Assembly: GCA_934131055.1 (NCBI GenBank)
Contig: CAKOZB010000046.1
Coordinates: 1-10,093, forward strand
Source: an uncultured Clostridia bacterium
GTDB lineage: Bacteria; Bacillota; Clostridia; TANB77; CAG-508
Direction of reading: 5' to 3'
DNA: 10,093 nt
Within the stretch, counting starts at the first letter, position 1; every line of letters starts with the position of its first letter. Shown piece after piece: positions 6,433-10,093 of the stretch. A program made the position numbers and the translations under genes. The notes under the pieces were generated by a model. The model saw nothing but the letters and a program-made list of their open reading frames with translations. It was not told the DNA's origin and did no database searches.

Positions 6433-8220
6433 TTACATATCTTGTTTCTTACTGTAAATTACATATCCTATAAAAGTTATTATTGAAATAGCTGATATCA
6501 AATATGATACTTTCTCTACAGTAGTTCCAGTGTACTTAACAGTTATGTGTGCACTTTCTATATTTTCATTTAACCTTATTGCAAGCATTCCATTATCAAA
6601 CTCAAACGTTTGTATATTCTCTGTACTCTTTTTATCTATCTTGATTATTCTTGTTTCATTATATGTGTTAGTCATTTTTGTTTCCATTTCATTGTCCTTT
6701 TGTTCTATAGTAACTTTATATCCCAAATAATATACATAAGGTAATTCCAAAATTGTGTTTGCTTTATAGTTTTCTATATCAAATTCTAACTGTAAATCTT
6801 TCTTTTTTTCATTTATAATAGTTGCATTTCCATCTAATACATATACTTTATTTTCTCTGTAATCTAAATAGCTCTTTCCTAGAGCCTTAGTATCTACTTT
6901 TTGGGGTAGATAATCTCTATTTATTGACCATATAGAAGTTTTTTCAGCTATTTGTGCTTCATATTCTTCATCACTCAGTTTCTTTTCGTCCTCATAACTA
7001 TAATTATAATCTATTTTCACCATAGAAACTATAATTAGTACTATCGAAATAGCAAATAAAACATTGTATAGGTTTTCTTTATCTTTTGCAATCATCTCTA
7101 CAAAGTAATATAGATTTATCGCACACATAATTGAAAGTGCAAATTCGAAAAAAGCCAGCATTCTCCATGCAAATTGAAGTGTTGTAAGTATCTTAGGCAT
7201 TATTGTCCATGGAAATAATTTTGTTACCATTGCTAATGATAGCATAGCTATTACAGCAAAAATAATATACTCACTTCTTATATTTTTGTCCACCTTTTTA
7301 TATGAAACAATTCCCAATAGCGTTAATATAATTAACGGAATTCCAAGTTTAAAACTAACACCATTTACCTCGCCAATATCTTTAACTAATTGTGATATTT
7401 TTATTGTAGAATTTTGCACATCACTTGGTAGTGATCTCATAGATGTCGAATTAAATATCACATAGTTTCCTAATATCTTGTGTTCCATTAATGGTACCGT
7501 AAAGAATGCAGTAATAGCTAAAATAAATATTACATTTATTGCTATTTTTTTGATTACTTCTTTATTTTTTAATTGTCTAAAATTAAATACTATGTATAAT
7601 AGTGCAAATATTGCAGAATATTCTGTTGAAATTGTATGTGTTAATATAAGTCCTATTGCCGATATTGCAATATAATAGTGTTTCTTTCGATCACCTTTTA
7701 GCAAATTAAATAATCCATGGAATAACATTGGAAAAAATATATATGCGGTAAATTCTCCTATTGCAAATCTGTTAAATATAGTTTCTAATCTATATGGTAT
7801 AAAAGCATATATTACGGCCCCTAGAATGGCAATTTCACGTTTTTTTGATACTTCATATAGAAAATTATACATCGTAAAACAAGATATTAATATTGTGCTA
7901 TATGCAAATAATTTTAAACATGTATAATAGTGTAATCCAAATATTCTAAAAAATAATGGCCCATATGTAACAAATGGACTATAAAATAGATTTATTGCAT
8001 ATCCAAACCCGTTTGCAAATTTGCTATATATAAAAGGAGGAAAAATTCCTGCTTTTAAAATCTGTTCTGTTCCAAAAATTCTAAGCATATGTACATATCC
8101 ATCATCTGTTCCATAAATTCTTAAATTTATTAATGGAATAGCTGCAATTAAGCTTGCCGCGATTATTATTATATAATGTATTATTTTATCTTTTCGTATA
8201 TCTTCTAAAATTTTTTTCAT
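6433..8220 (-). CDS. Multi-pass membrane protein, paralogue 1 (PTPS-related/GT-C-like)
   Basis: The 595-aa polytopic membrane protein is clearly homologous to its downstream neighbour along its whole length. Shared features include DDGYVHMLRIFGTEQILKAG in the first loop (D39, D40), FGY..NLFYSPF..YGPLFFRIF, a GLILTHT segment in mid-protein, LELPYVYYLGYKV late in the chain and KYTGT before the last helix. It ends a few charged residues after that helix, as expected for the family. ATG at 8220 is used; an in-frame TTG at 8223 lies at better distance from the AAAGGA SD and could be the start instead. The gene is 92 bases upstream of paralogue 2, probably in one transcript. A cell-envelope glycosyltransferase-like role is an inference from the fold-like motif only. 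Confidence 0.88.
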   Translation of the reverse strand: MKKILEDIRKDKIIHYIIIIAASLIAAIPLINLRIYGTDDGYVHMLRIFGTEQILKAGIFPPFIYSKFANGFGYAINLFYSPFVTYGPLFFRIFGLHYYTCLKLFAYSTILISCFTMYNFLYEVSKKREIAILGAVIYAFIPYRLETIFNRFAIGEFTAYIFFPMLFHGLFNLLKGDRKKHYYIAISAIGLILTHTISTEYSAIFALLYIVFNFRQLKNKEVIKKIAINVIFILAITAFFTVPLMEHKILGNYVIFNSTSMRSLPSDVQNSTIKISQLVKDIGEVNGVSFKLGIPLIILTLLGIVSYKKVDKNIRSEYIIFAVIAMLSLAMVTKLFPWTIMPKILTTLQFAWRMLAFFEFALSIMCAINLYYFVEMIAKDKENLYNVLFAISIVLIIVSMVKIDYNYSYEDEKKLSDEEYEAQIAEKTSIWSINRDYLPQKVDTKALGKSYLDYRENKVYVLDGNATIINEKKKDLQLEFDIENYKANTILELPYVYYLGYKVTIEQKDNEMETKMTNTYNETRIIKIDKKSTENIQTFEFDNGMLAIRLNENIESAHITVKYTGTTVEKVSYLISAISIITFIGYVIYSKKQDM

Positions 8221-8296
8221 CAATTAGCTTTCCTTTCACACAGTGCCAATGCAACTAATATATTGCTACATTGTTGCTGGCTTATATCTCATATTT

Positions 8297-8326
8297 CTTA
8301 TATTTTGCTAATGCACAGTATATCAA
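8297..8326 (-). promoter_or_regulatory. Possible promoter of the membrane-protein pair
   Basis: TTGATA (8326-8321) and TATAAG (8302-8297) lie 18 bases apart, just past the rpmF terminator and about 75 bases before the gene. The membrane genes need a promoter after that terminator, which makes the position sensible, but the boxes are only fair matches. Confidence 0.4.
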
Positions 8327-8332
8327 TAACAC

Positions 8333-8364
8333 AAAAAAATAACAATACCTAAACGATATTGTTA
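8333..8364 (-). terminator. Intrinsic terminator of rpmF
   Basis: On the minus strand TAACAATATC (8364-8355) pairs fully with GGTATTGTTA (8349-8340), with one G-U pair and a 5-base loop, followed at once by seven T residues (8339-8333). It ends the rpmF transcript about 20 bases past the stop codon and separates it from the membrane genes. Confidence 0.85.
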
Positions 8365-8383
8365 CAAAAAATATATTTTTTAA

Positions 8384-8572
8384 TTAGTTTTCAGCTGTTT
8401 CTGTTGAGATAACCTTTTTTCCATCATAGTAACCACAGCTTGGGCAAACTCTATGTTGCATCATTTTTTCGTGGCAATGTGGACATTCTACTAAATTCTT
8501 ATTTTCTAGTTTCCATGTTGATCTTCTTAAGCCTGTTCTAGCTTTTGACCATCTTCTTTTTGGTTGTGCCAT
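8384..8572 (-). CDS. rpmF: 50S ribosomal protein L32, zinc-ribbon form
   Basis: Small basic protein of the large ribosomal subunit. The 62-aa product begins MAQPKRRWSKARTGLRRSTWKL, typical of L32, and has four cysteines in two CxxC pairs (30 and 33, 43 and 46) that bind zinc (the C+ form). The ATG at 8572 follows a strong GGAGGG SD at about 8 bases. It has its own consensus promoter and terminator. In many Firmicutes rpmF follows a DUF177 (YceD) gene; here its upstream neighbour is an alarmone synthetase instead. Confidence 0.97.
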   Translation of the reverse strand: MAQPKRRWSKARTGLRRSTWKLENKNLVECPHCHEKMMQHRVCPSCGYYDGKKVISTETAEN

Positions 8573-8642
8573 TTCTATTCCCTCCTCACACGCTTTGCTT
8601 ATGTATATATTATTAATATATTTACTTTTTTCGTACCTTCAA

Positions 8643-8671
8643 ATTATACTAGTTTTTTAAGTCTTTGTCAA
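8643..8671 (-). promoter_or_regulatory. Consensus sigma-A promoter of rpmF
   Basis: TTGACA (8671-8666), a 17-base spacer and TATAAT (8648-8643): both boxes match consensus exactly at ideal spacing. It begins 10 bases past the stop codon of the alarmone synthetase gene and gives a leader of about 65 bases, fitting a strongly expressed ribosomal protein. Confidence 0.9.
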
Positions 8672-8680
8672 TACTTGTAT

Positions 8681-9244
8681 TTATTTTTTGAATAATTTTA
8701 TCATTTTATTGTCTAATTTGTTTATGTCTCTAGCACATTTTACCAGTTCTTTAGATACATCTTCGTTTATTTCTCCATTTGGTTTGTATTTTATTTTGTG
8801 CTCTAAGCTTGCCCAGAAATCCATTGCTAAACTTCTAATTTGTATTTCTACTTTTACCATACTAATATCATTGTCTATTGCTACTGGGACCTCAACAACC
8901 ATGTGATAGCTTGTATATCCACTTTCTTTTGGGTGTGTTACAAAATCTTTTTCTTTTATTACATTTATATCATTAAATTCTCGAATATACTTTCTAATAG
9001 TAAATATATCGCTTTTGAGTGGACATATAATACGTATTCCAGCTACATCATTTATATCACTTACTAGGTTTTTATAAGTTGGTTCCATTTCATCTTTTTT
9101 CAGCTTATTTAATATACTTTCTGGCGATTTTATTCTCGTCATAACATGATCAATCGAATCATATTTATTAAAATACTCATAATCATAACGAATTATATCT
9201 ATTTTCTTTTCAACCTCTTTTAGAGCTAGCCCATATATATACAT
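8681..9244 (-). CDS. Small alarmone synthetase, GTP pyrophosphokinase (RelA/SpoT synthetase domain)
   Basis: Transfers pyrophosphate from ATP to GDP or GTP to make (p)ppGpp, the stringent-response signal. It is a single-domain synthetase (YjbM/YwaC/RelQ type) with no hydrolase or regulatory domains. Residues visible from the ATG at 9244 (187 aa): RIKSPESILNKLKK (37-50), DVAGIRI with metal-binding D66 and R71, the G-loop ESGYTSYH (Y110, H114), and EIQIRSLAMDFWASLEH with E133, Q135 and R137. All expected active-site residues are present. The ATG at 9244 is the only canonical in-frame start but probably not the real one: it has no good SD, and family-like sequence (NNEKFKDLMYIYGLALKE) continues upstream. 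Using the SD at 9326-9332 and the ATT at 9316 gives 211 aa, the usual size. It lies between mnmA and rpmF. Confidence 0.93.
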   Translation of the reverse strand: MYIYGLALKEVEKKIDIIRYDYEYFNKYDSIDHVMTRIKSPESILNKLKKDEMEPTYKNLVSDINDVAGIRIICPLKSDIFTIRKYIREFNDINVIKEKDFVTHPKESGYTSYHMVVEVPVAIDNDISMVKVEIQIRSLAMDFWASLEHKIKYKPNGEINEDVSKELVKCARDINKLDNKMIKLFKK

Positions 9245-9310
9245 TAAATCTTTAAACTTTTCGTTATTTATATTAATTTCTGCTTCTAGCTCCTCATACT
9301 CTGCTATTCT

Positions 9311-9332
9311 TATAATAAATTCATTCCTTTCT
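9311..9332 (-). promoter_or_regulatory. SD with candidate non-canonical AUU/AUA start of the alarmone synthetase
   Basis: AGAAAGGA (9332-9325) is a good SD. Its nearest ATG (9324-9322) is one base away and opens MNLL followed by a stop in the wrong frame. In the synthetase frame the codons at proper distance are ATT (9316-9314, 8 bases from the SD) and ATA (9313-9311). The context GAATTTATTAT is the same as that before the gpsA start, where it continues as ATG. A mutated start (ATG to ATA) or true AUU initiation, as in infC, would explain this. Confidence 0.5.
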
Positions 9333-9340
9333 CATTCTTC

Positions 9341-9388
9341 CAATAATCTTCGACCATTAGGGACACCCATTTGGGGGCGAAAATATTG
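9341..9388 (-). other. GC-rich hairpin in the leader of the alarmone synthetase
   Basis: On the minus strand CAATATTTTCG (9388-9378) pairs with CGAAGATTATTG (9352-9341), about 11 base pairs with one bulge and one G-U. It encloses a C/G-rich interior with runs of C, GGG and CCC that can pair in alternative ways (CCCA with TGGG). It ends about 8 bases before the SD, so folding could affect translation. It stands out in base composition from its surroundings. I could not match it to a riboswitch class I know. Confidence 0.45.
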
Positions 9389-9399
9389 TAAACATATAA

Positions 9400-9429
9400 C
9401 TATAATTTCATTTTTTGAGGTAAGGTCAA
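9400..9429 (-). promoter_or_regulatory. Weak promoter candidate for the alarmone synthetase
   Basis: TTGACC (9429-9424) and TTATAG (9405-9400) are 18 bases apart on the minus strand; shifting by one gives TATAGT at 19. It would place the hairpin at 9341-9388 close to the 5' end of the mRNA. Another TATAAT (9449-9444) has no clear -35. No convincing terminator is visible after mnmA, so co-transcription with mnmA is also possible. Confidence 0.3.
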
Positions 9430-9534
9430 GTTTTCTCACAAAGATTATACATCAAACGAAATTATATTACTTGTTTTCTGAATAAATCTAATATATAGCA
9501 AATATATGTCTTTTCTGCGTTTAGCTGGTAAAAT

Positions 9535-10093
9535 CTAGTCTTGAATTTTTCCTCCTCCAACAACTACATCTCCTATGTAGAATACAGCAGATTGGCCAGG
9601 TGTAATCCCACGTTGTGGTTCTTTAAATATAACCTGTATATTTCCCGCTTCTGTCTGATTTATTATCGCTTCAGCAGGCTTGCTAGCATATCTTATTTTT
9701 ACTGTTACATCTAGAGATTTTTCTATTTTATCCATAAGCAATAAGTTTACTTCGTTTACCTTCATTTCTTTTCTGTAAAGTTCTTGTTGCTCGCCAACTA
9801 TTACTTCATTTCTTTCTTTGTTAAATCCTATTACAAATAGTGGAACCTTATACGAGATGCCGAGGCCTTTTCTTTGCCCTATTGTATAATTGTAAAGTCC
9901 AGTATGTATTCCTAAAATATCGCCTTTTCTATTTACAATATTCCCTTCTTTAGGAACTATACTAGAATTTTGCTCTAAAAATTTTTTATAATTTCCGTCT
10001 GGAATAAAGCATATATCCTCACTATCCGGCTTACTTGCAACAGATAAATTATGCTCTTTTGCAATTTTTCTTACATCTTCTTTAGACTCGAAA
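9535..10093 (-). CDS. mnmA: tRNA-specific 2-thiouridylase MnmA, C-terminal half (runs off the window)
   Basis: Puts sulfur on position 2 of the wobble uridine of tRNAs for Lys, Glu and Gln, using ATP and a persulfide relay. The frame is open from the window edge to the TAG at 9535, giving 185 residues; family members are about 360, so the N-terminal PP-loop half lies beyond 10093. Visible features are VASKPDSEDICFIPDG, containing the second catalytic cysteine (in DICF), TGLYNYTIGQRKGLGIS, and the C-terminal beta-barrel domain ending EPQRGITPGQSAVFYIGDVVVGGG. The ATG at 9765 is internal (in RKEMKVNE), not a start. No frameshift is seen in the part present. Confidence 0.96.
   Translation of the reverse strand, partial: FESKEDVRKIAKEHNLSVASKPDSEDICFIPDGNYKKFLEQNSSIVPKEGNIVNRKGDILGIHTGLYNYTIGQRKGLGISYKVPLFVIGFNKERNEVIVGEQQELYRKEMKVNEVNLLLMDKIEKSLDVTVKIRYASKPAEAIINQTEAGNIQVIFKEPQRGITPGQSAVFYIGDVVVGGGKIQD

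Noticed and set aside
9535..9765. Separate 76-aa gene starting at 9765
   Set aside because: The same frame is open to the window edge and carries MnmA motifs throughout, so this is only the end of mnmA.

Overview
The window is very AT-rich chromosomal DNA with Shine-Dalgarno (SD) sites of the AGGAGG/AAAGGA type, near-consensus vegetative (sigma-A type) promoters and Firmicutes-type housekeeping genes. Together these suggest a low-GC Clostridia-like bacterium; the species cannot be read from the sequence. Almost everything is on the minus strand, so transcription runs from high to low coordinates. One small unrecognised gene at the left edge is on the plus strand and converges on gpsA.

Layout, in minus-strand order: (1) 10093-9535, the 3' half of mnmA (tRNA 2-thiouridylase). 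(2) 9534-9245, an AT-rich gap with a possible promoter, a short GC-rich hairpin and a strong SD that has no ATG where one is expected. (3) 9244-8681, a small (p)ppGpp synthetase. (4) 8671-8333, rpmF (ribosomal protein L32) with its own consensus promoter and a strong terminator. (5) 8326-4433, two tandem paralogous multi-membrane-spanning proteins. (6) 4584-3873, a type III (RNA-protein) toxin-antitoxin locus of the ToxIN/AbiQ/CptIN group: consensus promoter, 34-36-nt antitoxin RNA repeats, intrinsic terminator, then the endoribonuclease toxin. (7) 3845-433, the housekeeping cluster der, plsY, gpsA (ribosome assembly GTPase and two steps of glycerophospholipid synthesis). It is interrupted by two large imperfect palindromes, one in the der leader and one between plsY and gpsA.

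The most interesting part is the toxin-antitoxin locus. Its antitoxin promoter and repeats lie inside the 3' end of the upstream membrane-protein gene. That gene's last roughly 50 codons are therefore also antitoxin promoter and antitoxin RNA, and its stop codon falls in the third repeat. Other points are a probable non-canonical (AUU or AUA) start for the alarmone synthetase, a gpsA terminator that sits antisense inside the coding region of the convergent gene, and the two palindromic elements, which may be MITE-like.

No tRNA, rRNA, CRISPR array or transposase gene was recognised.
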